Assembly (NCBI GenBank): GCA_017549335.1 | Contig: JAFYVB010000033.1 | Span: 1-45,356 of the forward strand | Direction of reading: 5' to 3' | DNA: 45,356 nucleotides | Source: Clostridia bacterium | GTDB taxonomy: Bacteria > Bacillota > Clostridia > Christensenellales > Aristaeellaceae | Shown: piece by piece, positions 1 to 7,366 of the stretch | How positions within the stretch are numbered: the first letter of the stretch is position 1 | Layout: every line of letters begins with the position of its first letter | Translations under genes and position numbers: made by a program | Notes under the pieces: model-generated | The model's database searches: none | Seen by the model: only the letters and a program-made list of their open reading frames with translations | What the model was told of the DNA's origin: nothing

Positions 1-74
1 CCAGTAACACCCATGAAAAGATTGGCTTTATTATCAGGATCTTTTAAAAATTGAGTAATAGGGTCTCTTCGCAT
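1..74 (-). CDS. Hypothetical protein, N-terminal fragment at left edge (archaeal segment)
   Basis: An open frame starts with ATG at 74 on the minus strand and runs off the left edge after about 24 codons (begins MRRDPITQFL). An AGGTGAT sequence a few bases upstream can serve as ribosome binding site. It starts 11 bases after the stop of the glutamine amidotransferase gene, so it is probably the third gene of the murT-gatD transcript. Too little is visible to assign a family. Confidence 0.5.
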   Translation of the reverse strand, partial: MRRDPITQFLKDPDNKANLFMGVT

Positions 75-84
75 ACAAATCACC

Positions 85-858
85 TTAATCGCTTAATAAT
101 CTTTTCATCATCATATTATGTGCATTTATCTCTATTGAATCATTTAAATCTTCAATTTCACTAATGGAATATTTTCCATTCAATGCATTGAAAATCATAT
201 AATCTGCAATGTGTGGATTCTTTGGCAAGAATGGACCATGAAGATAACTGCCTATAAAGTTCTTATAAACCATTCCTTCCTCTTTATCCTCGCCATTGTT
301 TCCATAACCTACCTTAACATAGCCTAAAGGGTCATGATTATGATATGTTCTTCCACCATGATTTTCAAATCCTACCATGTTTTCCAATTTGAAATTGAAA
401 TCCTTATTGATTACATTCTTGGAATCGTTAATTGCATTGGAAATTACAATGTCTCCAATGAGCCTGTCAGCTGCACTTTTGGTTTCTATGTCAAAGACTT
501 CAAGGCATGGTATGTCATTGCCATCCACATCAACGTATACATTCCCAAACATCTGATAGCTTCCACAAATGGCAAGGAGCACTCCACCATTTTCGACAAA
601 CTCAACCAATTCCTTTCTCTGCTCTAAAAGGTGATTTGATACAATGGATTGATTGTTGTCTGAACCACCTCCAATCAATATAATGTCAATGTCTTCCCAA
701 TTGAAGTCATCATCCTTATCAATGGTACATTCCTGAATATTTAAACCAATATTTCTCCATCTGATTCTTTGATTGATGCATGTGAAGTTTCCTATGTCCC
801 CATATGTATTTAAAATATCAGAATACATATTCATTACTGTTAATTCCATGTTTTCCAT
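85..858 (-). CDS. gatD: GatD-type glutamine amidotransferase (MurT partner), archaeal
   Basis: 257 aa class I glutamine amidotransferase of the CobB/CobQ type. The N-terminus (MYSDILNTYGDIGN) matches the start of bacterial GatD. The nucleophile is Cys98 in LAICGSYQ and the catalytic His is His207 in SYLHGPF. In bacteria GatD releases ammonia from glutamine and passes it to MurT, which amidates the glutamate of lipid II. In a pseudomurein-walled methanogen the likely role is amidation of a cell-wall peptide precursor, but this is inference. It lies 53 bases downstream of murT on the same strand, as in bacteria. An ATG at 849 is an alternative start. Base composition is AT-rich like the rest of the left segment. 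Confidence 0.85.
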   Translation of the reverse strand: MENMELTVMNMYSDILNTYGDIGNFTCINQRIRWRNIGLNIQECTIDKDDDFNWEDIDIILIGGGSDNNQSIVSNHLLEQRKELVEFVENGGVLLAICGSYQMFGNVYVDVDGNDIPCLEVFDIETKSAADRLIGDIVISNAINDSKNVINKDFNFKLENMVGFENHGGRTYHNHDPLGYVKVGYGNNGEDKEEGMVYKNFIGSYLHGPFLPKNPHIADYMIFNALNGKYSISEIEDLNDSIEINAHNMMMKRLLSD

Positions 859-911
859 AATAATTACCTATTTAGAATAATATGCTAAATTTAATAATAT
901 TAAGCAATAAT

Positions 912-2279
912 TTAGAATCCCTCTTTCTCCTTTTTCAATAATATTTTACGAGCTTCAGGCATTGCTGTAAATGTTCCAATCACATAAGACTTAATATTTT
1001 CGTTTAAAATAGTGTCCACTGCCTCATTAATGTCAAACTGATCTTTAGCAGGATAAATCTCAAGAATGCTTTCATCCACACCGGCATACTTTAATCTCAA
1101 TGCAAGGTCTTCAGCACGAGTTCCCACACAATAGAATTTTGTGAGATTTGGAATATTGTTGATCTCTTCAAAGTTTGCATCCCAAATCCAGGACACATCC
1201 TTTCCATCAGGAGCATAATCATTTAAAATGAACATTACTGACTTCTCATTCTCATCATATGTTATTGTATTGAATACTTCAGACAATCCGACAGGATTTT
1301 TGGAAAGCACCAATACCAAATCCTTATTGGAATAGTGGAACGTTTCCATTCTTCCCAATCGGTATTCAAAATTGTCTATTCTCTCACGAATGAGATTATA
1401 ATCAAGACCAATCTCTTTAGCCAAGCTGATAACACCTAATGAATTGTATAAATTGTATAATCCCATCAGATTAAGCACATAATCTTCCGTGGATTCATTG
1501 TTTTTAACTGTAAATTCATAGGAACCATTGATCAAATCAGCAGTTTCCAGGAAGTAATCACAGTCATGATTGCTTGTTCCACACTTATCGCAATGGTATT
1601 TGCCTACATTTCCATAGTAAATGTAATCATAGCTTAACCTGTTTCCACATTTAGGGCAGAATATGGACTCTGCAACATTAATGTCATGCTTTGCAAATTT
1701 AGTTTGGTTAAATCCATAATACACTTTTCTATTAGGCAAGTCATCAAAACGCAAAAGTGATGGTTCATCTGAATTGATGATTAAAGTGGTTTCGGGAGTA
1801 ATAGCATCATGAACAGTTTTAATGGTCATTTCCACTTCACCATATCTATCCAATTGATCCCTAAAGAAATTGGTTATAATGAAGTAATCCGGTTTAAGAA
1901 ACTCTGAAACAACTGGCACAGAACCTTCATCAACTTCAAAGATACCTACATCGTAATGGTCCTTAAAATCAGTTATAAAAGGTGTCAATACACCTTGAAT
2001 CATGTTGGAACCGTTTAAATTGGATAGAACATCTTTAAAACCGCCTTTAAGCACATGGGTTGAAAGATTGTTGGTTGTTGTCTTTCCATTGGTTCCTGTG
2101 ATAAAAACTACCTTATCACATTTGGAAGATACCTCACCAAGCAAATTGGGATTGAATTTAAGTGCCACTTTACCTGGAAGGGCTGTACCTTTTTTTCCAA
2201 ACTTCTGAGCAACTAAAAAAGATAATTTCCCCATAAAAATAGATAATTTTGAAGTTAAAATTAAAATTCCTCCATTCAA
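912..2279 (-). CDS. murT: MurT-type Mur ligase (DUF1727), archaeal
   Basis: 455 aa. The Mur-ligase ATP loop GTNGKTT is at residues 62-68. The central zinc ribbon of MurT is present as CPKCG and CDKCG (Cys208, 211, 230, 233). The C-terminal DUF1727 part has the DGKDVSWIWD motif. Residues before the P-loop (KKGTALPGK) also match bacterial MurT. MurT activates the glutamate carboxylate of a lipid-linked peptide for amidation with ammonia from GatD, encoded next door. In a methanogen the substrate would be a pseudomurein precursor (inference). The start is uncertain: TTG at 2279 gives a family-like N-terminus, and ATG at 2234 is the alternative; a GGAGG lies inside the first codons. Upstream is a repetitive AT-rich stretch. 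Confidence 0.88.
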   Translation of the reverse strand: MNGGILILTSKLSIFMGKLSFLVAQKFGKKGTALPGKVALKFNPNLLGEVSSKCDKVVFITGTNGKTTTNNLSTHVLKGGFKDVLSNLNGSNMIQGVLTPFITDFKDHYDVGIFEVDEGSVPVVSEFLKPDYFIITNFFRDQLDRYGEVEMTIKTVHDAITPETTLIINSDEPSLLRFDDLPNRKVYYGFNQTKFAKHDINVAESIFCPKCGNRLSYDYIYYGNVGKYHCDKCGTSNHDCDYFLETADLINGSYEFTVKNNESTEDYVLNLMGLYNLYNSLGVISLAKEIGLDYNLIRERIDNFEYRLGRMETFHYSNKDLVLVLSKNPVGLSEVFNTITYDENEKSVMFILNDYAPDGKDVSWIWDANFEEINNIPNLTKFYCVGTRAEDLALRLKYAGVDESILEIYPAKDQFDINEAVDTILNENIKSYVIGTFTAMPEARKILLKKEKEGF

Positions 2280-2610
2280 TAAGCAATAATATATTTCTAT
2301 ATATATTCTGTATTAAATTATATATAAATCATTATATGATTTAAGTTATTTTGAATTTAAAAAAGAATTTAAATTAATAAAAAAAAGAATTTGAACAAAT
2401 TAATAAAGAATTAGAATAATTATAATAGAATTAGAATAAATAAAAAAAGAATTAAAATTTATAAAAAAAGAATTAAAATTAATAAAAAAAGAATTAAAAT
2501 TAATAAAAAAAGAATTTGAATTAATGTAAAATATTTTAAAGATTTATTAAAAGAAAAATAGTTAGGAAAGTAATATTATAACATTGTTATAAGAATGTTT
2601 TATAAAAAAA
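2280..2610. repeat. AT-rich intergenic region with 21-bp tandem repeats
   Basis: No gene is seen in this 331-base stretch. It contains four adjacent 21-base copies of the pattern AATAAAAAAAGAATTAAAATT at 2439-2459, 2460-2480, 2481-2501 and 2502-2522; the last copy has TTTGAATT at its end. Degenerate copies extend leftward to about 2350. It looks like slippage-prone methanogen intergenic DNA. The murT promoter should lie in its left part, but I cannot single out a box A. Confidence 0.75.
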
Positions 2611-2682
2611 TAGTCCCGAGCGGAGTCGAACCGCCGTCTCCGGGTCCAAAGCCTAGAAGGATTACCACTACCCCACGGGACT
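2611..2682 (-). tRNA. tRNA-Gln (anticodon TTG)
   Basis: 72-base minus-strand tRNA. The 7-bp acceptor stem is AGTCCCG/CGGGACT with discriminator A at 2611. The D-arm contains GGGGTAGTGGTAATCC. The anticodon loop CTTTGGA gives anticodon TTG, and the T-arm is GGCGG-TTCGACT-CCGCT, slightly irregular at its closing pair. CCA is not encoded (TTT follows), as is usual in archaea. The anticodon stem as written (CTAGG/CCCGG) has one A-C mismatch and one T-G pair. It is the last clearly archaeal feature before the join. Confidence 0.88.
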
Positions 2683-2704
2683 ATACAACATACTATATTA
2701 TGTA

Positions 2705-2720
2705 ATACATATGTATCTTT
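2705..2720. other. Junction between archaeal-type and bacterial-type DNA
   Basis: Left of here the DNA is AT-rich and carries archaeal genes. Right of here it is GC-rich and bacterial without transition. The palindrome ATACATATGTAT (2705-2716) sits at the boundary. The first bacterial gene is already deep inside a conserved family sequence (RIPDM.RTF.YHGAEHK), so its 5' end is missing. There is no integrase, target duplication or inverted repeat. A misassembly (or cloning chimera) is the best explanation. Confidence 0.8.
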
Positions 2721-3238
2721 GCGGCCGCATCCCCGATATGAACCGCACCTTCCGCTATCATGGCGCCGAACATAAAACGGTGTACTGCAACGAAGCAGGG
2801 CTGGATCTGACGGTGGAAAACGCCCGCCCCTTCACCACCCTCCATCCCCGCTGCGGCACCAGCTTCATGCTCATCACCTTCATTCTTTCCATCGTCTTCT
2901 ATTCCGTTTTCGACGTGCTTGTGCTCTCCCTCACAGGCTTTGACCTGGGCGCCCATTACTTCCTGCGCGTGATCACCCGCCTGCTGCTCCTGCCGCTGGT
3001 GGCCGGTCTCAGCTACGAAGTGCTCAAGCTCCTGGCTCACAAAGAAAACAAATGCACCGTGGCGCTGCGCAAGCCCGGCATGATGCTTCAGAAGCTCTCC
3101 ACCGCCGAGCCCGATGACGGCATGCTGGAAGTGGCCATCGTGGCCATGAAGGCCGCTCTGGGCGATATGCCCGAAGGCCCGGTAACGGAGGAAGGCTACA
3201 TCATCGCCTCTCCCGCGCCCGAAAAGAAGGAAGCATAA
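2711..3238 (+). CDS. DUF1385 (YqhQ-like) membrane protein, 5'-truncated at the junction
   Basis: 175 codons remain. The sequence contains the DUF1385 hallmark blocks YHGAEHKTVY, ENARPFTTLHPRCGTSF and a following hydrophobic stretch. Full-length family members are around 300 aa and have a large region before YHGAEHK that is absent here. The ATG at 2711 is therefore only where the open frame enters the bacterial DNA, not a real start, and no ribosome binding site precedes it. The gene ends one base before prmC. DUF1385 genes sit next to prmC in many Firmicutes, which supports the call. The biochemical role of the family is not established. Confidence 0.85.
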   Translation: MYLCGRIPDMNRTFRYHGAEHKTVYCNEAGLDLTVENARPFTTLHPRCGTSFMLITFILSIVFYSVFDVLVLSLTGFDLGAHYFLRVITRLLLLPLVAGLSYEVLKLLAHKENKCTVALRKPGMMLQKLSTAEPDDGMLEVAIVAMKAALGDMPEGPVTEEGYIIASPAPEKKEA

Positions 3239-3239
3239 T

Positions 3240-4067
3240 ATGACGGTCCGTCAGCTGCTCAAAAGCGCAGCGGATCGGCTGCAGGGGGTCGGTATCACCG
3301 ACCCCCTTGTTGACGCGTCGCTGCTGTTATCCCATGTAACGGGAATCGCCCCGCTGATGCTCCGCGCCGACGCATGGCGGGAGGTATCAGACAAAGAACT
3401 TTCCTCCTTTGAAGCATTGCTCCTGCGCAGGCTTTCCCGCGAGCCGCTGCAGTATATTTTAGGCTCGGTTGAATTCATGGGGCTGCAGCTGCGCACCTCA
3501 CCCGATGCGCTGATCCCCCGCTACGATACGGAGATCCTGTGCGAAGAAGCGCTGCGCCGCGTGCAAAAGGGCTTCAAGGTGCTTGATCTGTGCACGGGCA
3601 CGGGCGTGATCGCGCTGACGATGAAGAAGCACGCGCCCTCCTGCGAGGTTTGGGCCGTTGATATCAGCGAAAATGCCCTGGCTTTAGCCGGGAAAAACGC
3701 AAAAAGCAACGCCCTTGACGTTACTTTCCGGCAAGGCGATCTCTTTGCGCCGCTGCAGGGAGAATCCTTTGATATGATCGTGAGCAACCCTCCCTACATT
3801 TCGGATGCGGATATGCTTTCCCTTTCTCCCGAGGTGCTTTCAGAGCCCCGTCTGGCGCTGGAAGGCGGAAAAGACGGGCTGGATTTCTACCGCCGCATCG
3901 TGTCGGAGGCGCCTGCTTATCTCCGCCGCGGCGGCTATATGCTGTTTGAGATCGGCTGTGATCAGGCGCAGGCGGTATCCCGTATGATGGCCCGGGATTT
4001 TGAAGACGTTACTGTCTGCAAAGATCTTGCAGGTCTTGACCGCGTCGTCCTCGGCCGGGTGAAATAA
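3240..4067 (+). CDS. prmC: Peptide chain release factor N5-glutamine methyltransferase
   Basis: 275 aa SAM-dependent methyltransferase that methylates the Gln of the GGQ motif in release factors RF1 and RF2. An N-terminal helical domain (about 1-85) is followed by the Rossmann methyltransferase domain, with DLCTGTG at 116-122 for SAM binding and NPPY at 183-186 for the glutamine amide. The length is normal for PrmC. The start ATG follows the upstream stop by one base, indicating translational coupling. The usual neighbour prfA is not present; a promoter for the next gene follows. Confidence 0.93.
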   Translation: MTVRQLLKSAADRLQGVGITDPLVDASLLLSHVTGIAPLMLRADAWREVSDKELSSFEALLLRRLSREPLQYILGSVEFMGLQLRTSPDALIPRYDTEILCEEALRRVQKGFKVLDLCTGTGVIALTMKKHAPSCEVWAVDISENALALAGKNAKSNALDVTFRQGDLFAPLQGESFDMIVSNPPYISDADMLSLSPEVLSEPRLALEGGKDGLDFYRRIVSEAPAYLRRGGYMLFEIGCDQAQAVSRMMARDFEDVTVCKDLAGLDRVVLGRVK

Positions 4068-4097
4068 CAGGTTTTACATTCCTCCCGGCCTCTGTCA

Positions 4098-4125
4098 TTG
4101 ACACACCCTTTTTTATCGGTATAAT
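4098..4125 (+). promoter_or_regulatory. Sigma-A promoter of the vanW-like gene
   Basis: TTGACA (4098-4103), 16-bp spacer, TATAAT (4120-4125). Both hexamers are perfect consensus. Transcription would start near 4132, with the AAAGGAGG ribosome binding site at 4151-4158. Confidence 0.85.
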
Positions 4126-4166
4126 ATAAGCATACCAAAGTTTATTTTGCAAAGGAGGTGCCGCCC

Positions 4167-5939
4167 GTGCAATCGAATCCCCAGCCCCGCCAGCGCCGTT
4201 CGCAGCGCTACCGCGCCCAGTATCCCGAAGATACGCAGGGGCAGCCGTCCTATCCCGTATATCCCGATTATAATGCGCCCTCCCAGCAGCCGGGCTATCC
4301 CCAGGAGCCCTATCAGCCTTATCAAAGGCCCCGGCAGCCCGCTTATCCGCAGGAGCAGTATCCGCCCTATCCCCAGTATCAGCCCTATACCCAGCCCTAC
4401 CGGCAGCCCGATCCTTACGCTCCCGTCACGCCGCCTCCGCCCCGGGGCAACAACTATGATTCTCCCCGTCCTCCCCGTAAAAATCATTCAGGCGACGGCA
4501 AATGGCTGCTGCTCATCATCCTGTGCATCGCCCTCCTTGCAGGCGGCGGCTTTTGGATATCGGGCATCTATTCCGCCAATTATCCCGTCTTTGAAGAAAA
4601 GCTCAAAGCCATGGCAACCGATCGCTTCTACAACGGCGTTCACGTGGACGGCGTGCATCTGGGCGGCATGACCATGGAGGAAGCCCGCATCGCCGTGCGT
4701 CAGCATGCCGATTACAGCGACGAAGCCTACGCCATGAATGTGACGGTGGACGGCAAAACGTGGCGCATCACCCAAAATGAACTGCCCCTCAAGCGCAATA
4801 CCGAGGCCGTGCTGAAGGAGGCCTTCACCATCGGCCGTCAGGGGACGCTGTCCACGCTGGGCACCGACACCACGCCCTTTGAAATGCGCTATCAGCACGC
4901 GCTGCAAACCAACCGTCAGGGCGCCTTCCTGTACACCGAAATTACTTACGATAAATCCACCGTGCGCGCCCTGGCTGAGACCATCGCCGCCCGCGTGTAT
5001 GTGGAGCCCCGCGACGCTTCGGTGCATTCCTTTGACGCAAATGCCCGTTCCTTTAAATTTAATCCCGAGCAGGTGGGTGCTTATATCAACGCCGAGGACA
5101 TCTACAACAACATTGTAGCCAATATGGACGCCCGCAACTACAACGCCTCCATCGCGCTGAGCACCCGGCAGATCATCCCCAATACCACCGCAGCCACCCT
5201 CAGTCAAAGCTTCGGTCTGGTAGCCAGCTACACCACAAACACCACCGCAGAATACAACCGCAACGTCAACATCCGCATCGCTTCTCAGGCCATCTCCAAG
5301 GAAGTCAAAAACGGCGAAACCTTCTCCTTCAATGAAACCACGGGTCGCCGCACGGTGGATAAGGGCTACCTTGACGCCGGCGTCATCATCAGCGGCGCCA
5401 GCGACACAGGCATCGGCGGCGGCATCTGTCAGGTGTCCTCCACCCTCTTTAACGCCGTGGTGCTGGCCAATATGGAGATCACCGACCGCGATCCCCACGC
5501 CTGGCCCAGCAATTATGTGGATCCCGGCCGGGATGCCACGGTGGACTGGCAGTCCTACCAAACCCTTGCCCAAAGCGTTGACTTCAAGTTCAAGAATACT
5601 TCGGGTCATCCCATTTACATCGTTGCCTATCTTTCGGGCAGCAATCTGAACCGCGCCTGCAAGTGTACGGTGGAGATCTACGGCGTGGCTTTCAATCCCG
5701 GCATCACCATCGGCGTCACCACCGAGCTGGTATCCTCCACCCCCACTCCCACCGAGGAGGAAAGGGTATTCAATCCCGAACTGCCCTACGGCCAGGAAAA
5801 GGAAGTCCGCAAGGCGCGTCCCGGCTATCAGTACAATACCTACCGCGTTTATTACATGAACGGTGTGGAAACGGGCCGCGAGCGGGTATGCCGCTCCAAC
5901 TACCGCACCTACACCCGGAAGGTCGAATACAATTATTAA
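4167..5939 (+). CDS. VanW family protein with Pro/Tyr-rich cytoplasmic tail
   Basis: 590 aa starting at GTG 4167, eight bases after AAAGGAGG. Residues 1-105 are low complexity, rich in Pro, Tyr, Gln and Arg with YPQ/YP-type repeats. One membrane segment (about 113-132) follows. An extracellular region resembles the putative peptidoglycan-binding domain that precedes VanW. The VanW domain lies around residues 355-490, with NGETFSFNETTG and GIGGGICQVSSTLFNA blocks. A short C-terminal tail resembling a G5-like extension ends the protein. The function of VanW proteins is unknown; wall association is inferred. The gene has its own strong promoter and is 14 bases upstream of a TetR gene that probably shares the transcript. 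Confidence 0.88.
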   Translation: MQSNPQPRQRRSQRYRAQYPEDTQGQPSYPVYPDYNAPSQQPGYPQEPYQPYQRPRQPAYPQEQYPPYPQYQPYTQPYRQPDPYAPVTPPPPRGNNYDSPRPPRKNHSGDGKWLLLIILCIALLAGGGFWISGIYSANYPVFEEKLKAMATDRFYNGVHVDGVHLGGMTMEEARIAVRQHADYSDEAYAMNVTVDGKTWRITQNELPLKRNTEAVLKEAFTIGRQGTLSTLGTDTTPFEMRYQHALQTNRQGAFLYTEITYDKSTVRALAETIAARVYVEPRDASVHSFDANARSFKFNPEQVGAYINAEDIYNNIVANMDARNYNASIALSTRQIIPNTTAATLSQSFGLVASYTTNTTAEYNRNVNIRIASQAISKEVKNGETFSFNETTGRRTVDKGYLDAGVIISGASDTGIGGGICQVSSTLFNAVVLANMEITDRDPHAWPSNYVDPGRDATVDWQSYQTLAQSVDFKFKNTSGHPIYIVAYLSGSNLNRACKCTVEIYGVAFNPGITIGVTTELVSSTPTPTEEERVFNPELPYGQEKEVRKARPGYQYNTYRVYYMNGVETGRERVCRSNYRTYTRKVEYNY

Positions 5940-5953
5940 AAGGGGGGCTTTGC

Positions 5954-6637
5954 ATGCGCAAAGGCGAAGTCCGCAGGCAGTCCATTCTGGACGTTTCCGA
6001 GCATCTTTTCTGCCGCAAGGGATATTCCGAAACCACCGTGGACGATATCCTCCGTGAGCTACAGTGCAGCAAAGGCAGCTTTTACCACTACTTTGAGAGC
6101 AAAATCAGCGTGCTTTCCGCTATCTGCGAAGCAAAGGTGCAGAAGAATTTTGACCTGTACAAACAAAAGCGTTTTGGCAGCACCCGCGAAAAGTTCAACG
6201 CTCTTTTGTATCACGCCCAGTGGTTCAGACCCGAGGAGGAAGAGTTTCTTTTCCTCATGCTGCGCCTGCGCGGCAGAGAGGAATGCGCCGTGATCGACGG
6301 TGCGCTGCGCGCCGCCATGCGAAGCACCTTCAAGGATGAATTTACCGAGGTCATGATGATCCTGAGCGAAACAGGCGCTGCGCACCTTGCCCGCATGGGG
6401 CTTGAAAACCTGGTTTTTGAAACCTTCACCGCCTTCTATGATGAGATCTGCGAGGTGATCCTCCGCTGCGTCCGCGAAGGCGTCAGCGTGGCTGATCCCT
6501 TTACCGAGGCCGTTTCCGCCGCCCGTTTTCTCTTTGAGCGCACGCTGGATATGGATTACGGCAGCGTGGAGATCGTGCATCTTCCCGAAGCCATCCCCAT
6601 GGCAGAGCGTATCGCCCAGCAGCTTCGCTCCAAATAA
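5954..6637 (+). CDS. TetR/AcrR family transcriptional regulator
   Basis: 227 aa. The N-terminal TetR DNA-binding domain covers about residues 5-55: RQSILDVSEHLFCRKGY, TTVDDILRELQ and the recognition-helix block SKGSFYHYFESK. The remainder is the helical ligand and dimer domain, whose ligand cannot be predicted. The ATG at 5954 has an AGGGGGG purine run seven bases upstream, and longer in-frame extensions would run inside vanW. The gene follows vanW by 14 bases and is closed by a strong terminator, so the two form a unit. The TetR protein may autoregulate or control the downstream two-component genes (inference). Confidence 0.9.
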   Translation: MRKGEVRRQSILDVSEHLFCRKGYSETTVDDILRELQCSKGSFYHYFESKISVLSAICEAKVQKNFDLYKQKRFGSTREKFNALLYHAQWFRPEEEEFLFLMLRLRGREECAVIDGALRAAMRSTFKDEFTEVMMILSETGAAHLARMGLENLVFETFTAFYDEICEVILRCVREGVSVADPFTEAVSAARFLFERTLDMDYGSVEIVHLPEAIPMAERIAQQLRSK

Positions 6638-6644
6638 AACACAC

Positions 6645-6672
6645 AAAGCGTGTACTTCAGGTACACGCTTTT
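6645..6672 (+). terminator. Intrinsic terminator after tetR-type gene
   Basis: A perfect 11-bp stem, AAAGCGTGTAC (6645-6655) with GTACACGCTTT (6661-6671), encloses a 5-base loop and ends in TTTT. It separates the vanW-tetR unit from the two-component genes. Confidence 0.85.
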
Positions 6673-6691
6673 GCACAGAGGAGGTACCGCC

Positions 6692-7366
6692 GTGTTCAAA
6701 GTCCTTGTGGTAGAAGACGACCGCGAGCTGCGGGAGCTGTTCACCCGCGTGCTCACCCGCCACGGCTATAAAACGCTGGAAGCCGGCAACGGTCAGGAAG
6801 CGCTGAATGTGCTGGACAGCGAATATATCGACGTGATCATTTCGGATATCATGATGCCCGTGATGGACGGCTACGAGCTGGTGCGTTCGCTGCGGGAAGC
6901 CAGCATCAACATTCCCGTGCTGATGATCACCGCCAAGGACGCCTTTTCCGATATGGAACGGGGCTTCCTCTCCGGCACAGACGATTATATGGTCAAGCCC
7001 GTCAACGTCAATGAAATGGTTTTGCGGGTCAGCGCCCTGCTGCGCCGCGCACAGATGATCTCCGAGCGCCGGGAAGTGCTGGGCAATACCATCCTTGAAT
7101 ATGACTCTCTGTCGGTGGTCACCGCGGACAGCCGCACCCAGCTGCCGCAAAAGGAATTTTTGCTGCTGTATAAAATGGCGGCGGCGCCCGGACGCATCTT
7201 CACCCGCCAGCAGATCATGGATGATATCTGGGGCATGGACACCGAAACCGATCCCCATACCGTGGACGTGCATATCGGCAGGCTCCGCGAGCGCTTCCGC
7301 GATAACGCCGATTTTGAGATCGTCACCATGCGCGGTCTGGGATACAAGGTGGTGAAAAAGCAGTGA
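6692..7366 (+). CDS. OmpR/PhoB-family response regulator
   Basis: 224 aa from GTG 6692, which has GAGGAGGT at 6678-6685. The receiver domain (about 1-118) has the acidic pair ED near the start, the phosphorylated Asp in IISDIMMP, the Thr of MITAKD and the Lys of MVKPVN. The C-terminal winged helix (about 130-224) has the RIFTRQQIMDDIW, TVDVHIGRLR and GLGYKV blocks typical of OmpR/PhoB. It overlaps the histidine kinase gene by 4 bases (GTGA), so the two are translationally coupled cognate partners. Targets are not evident. Confidence 0.93.
   Translation: MFKVLVVEDDRELRELFTRVLTRHGYKTLEAGNGQEALNVLDSEYIDVIISDIMMPVMDGYELVRSLREASINIPVLMITAKDAFSDMERGFLSGTDDYMVKPVNVNEMVLRVSALLRRAQMISERREVLGNTILEYDSLSVVTADSRTQLPQKEFLLLYKMAAAPGRIFTRQQIMDDIWGMDTETDPHTVDVHIGRLRERFRDNADFEIVTMRGLGYKVVKKQ

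Noticed and set aside
2439-2522. CRISPR-like array
   Set aside because: The 21-bp units are contiguous with no spacers between them and consist of A/T-rich simple sequence.
85-2710. Horizontal transfer of an archaeal block into the bacterium
   Set aside because: The archaeal block is bounded by a truncated bacterial gene without transposase, integrase or repeats, and its left end is the window edge; an assembly chimera is simpler.
2721-2728. GCGGCCGC, a NotI recognition sequence right next to the join, as proof of a cloning artefact
   Set aside because: The site is in frame with conserved residues of the DUF1385 family (the Arg of RIPDM), so it can be natural coding sequence in GC-rich DNA. 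It is noted only as a possibility to check.
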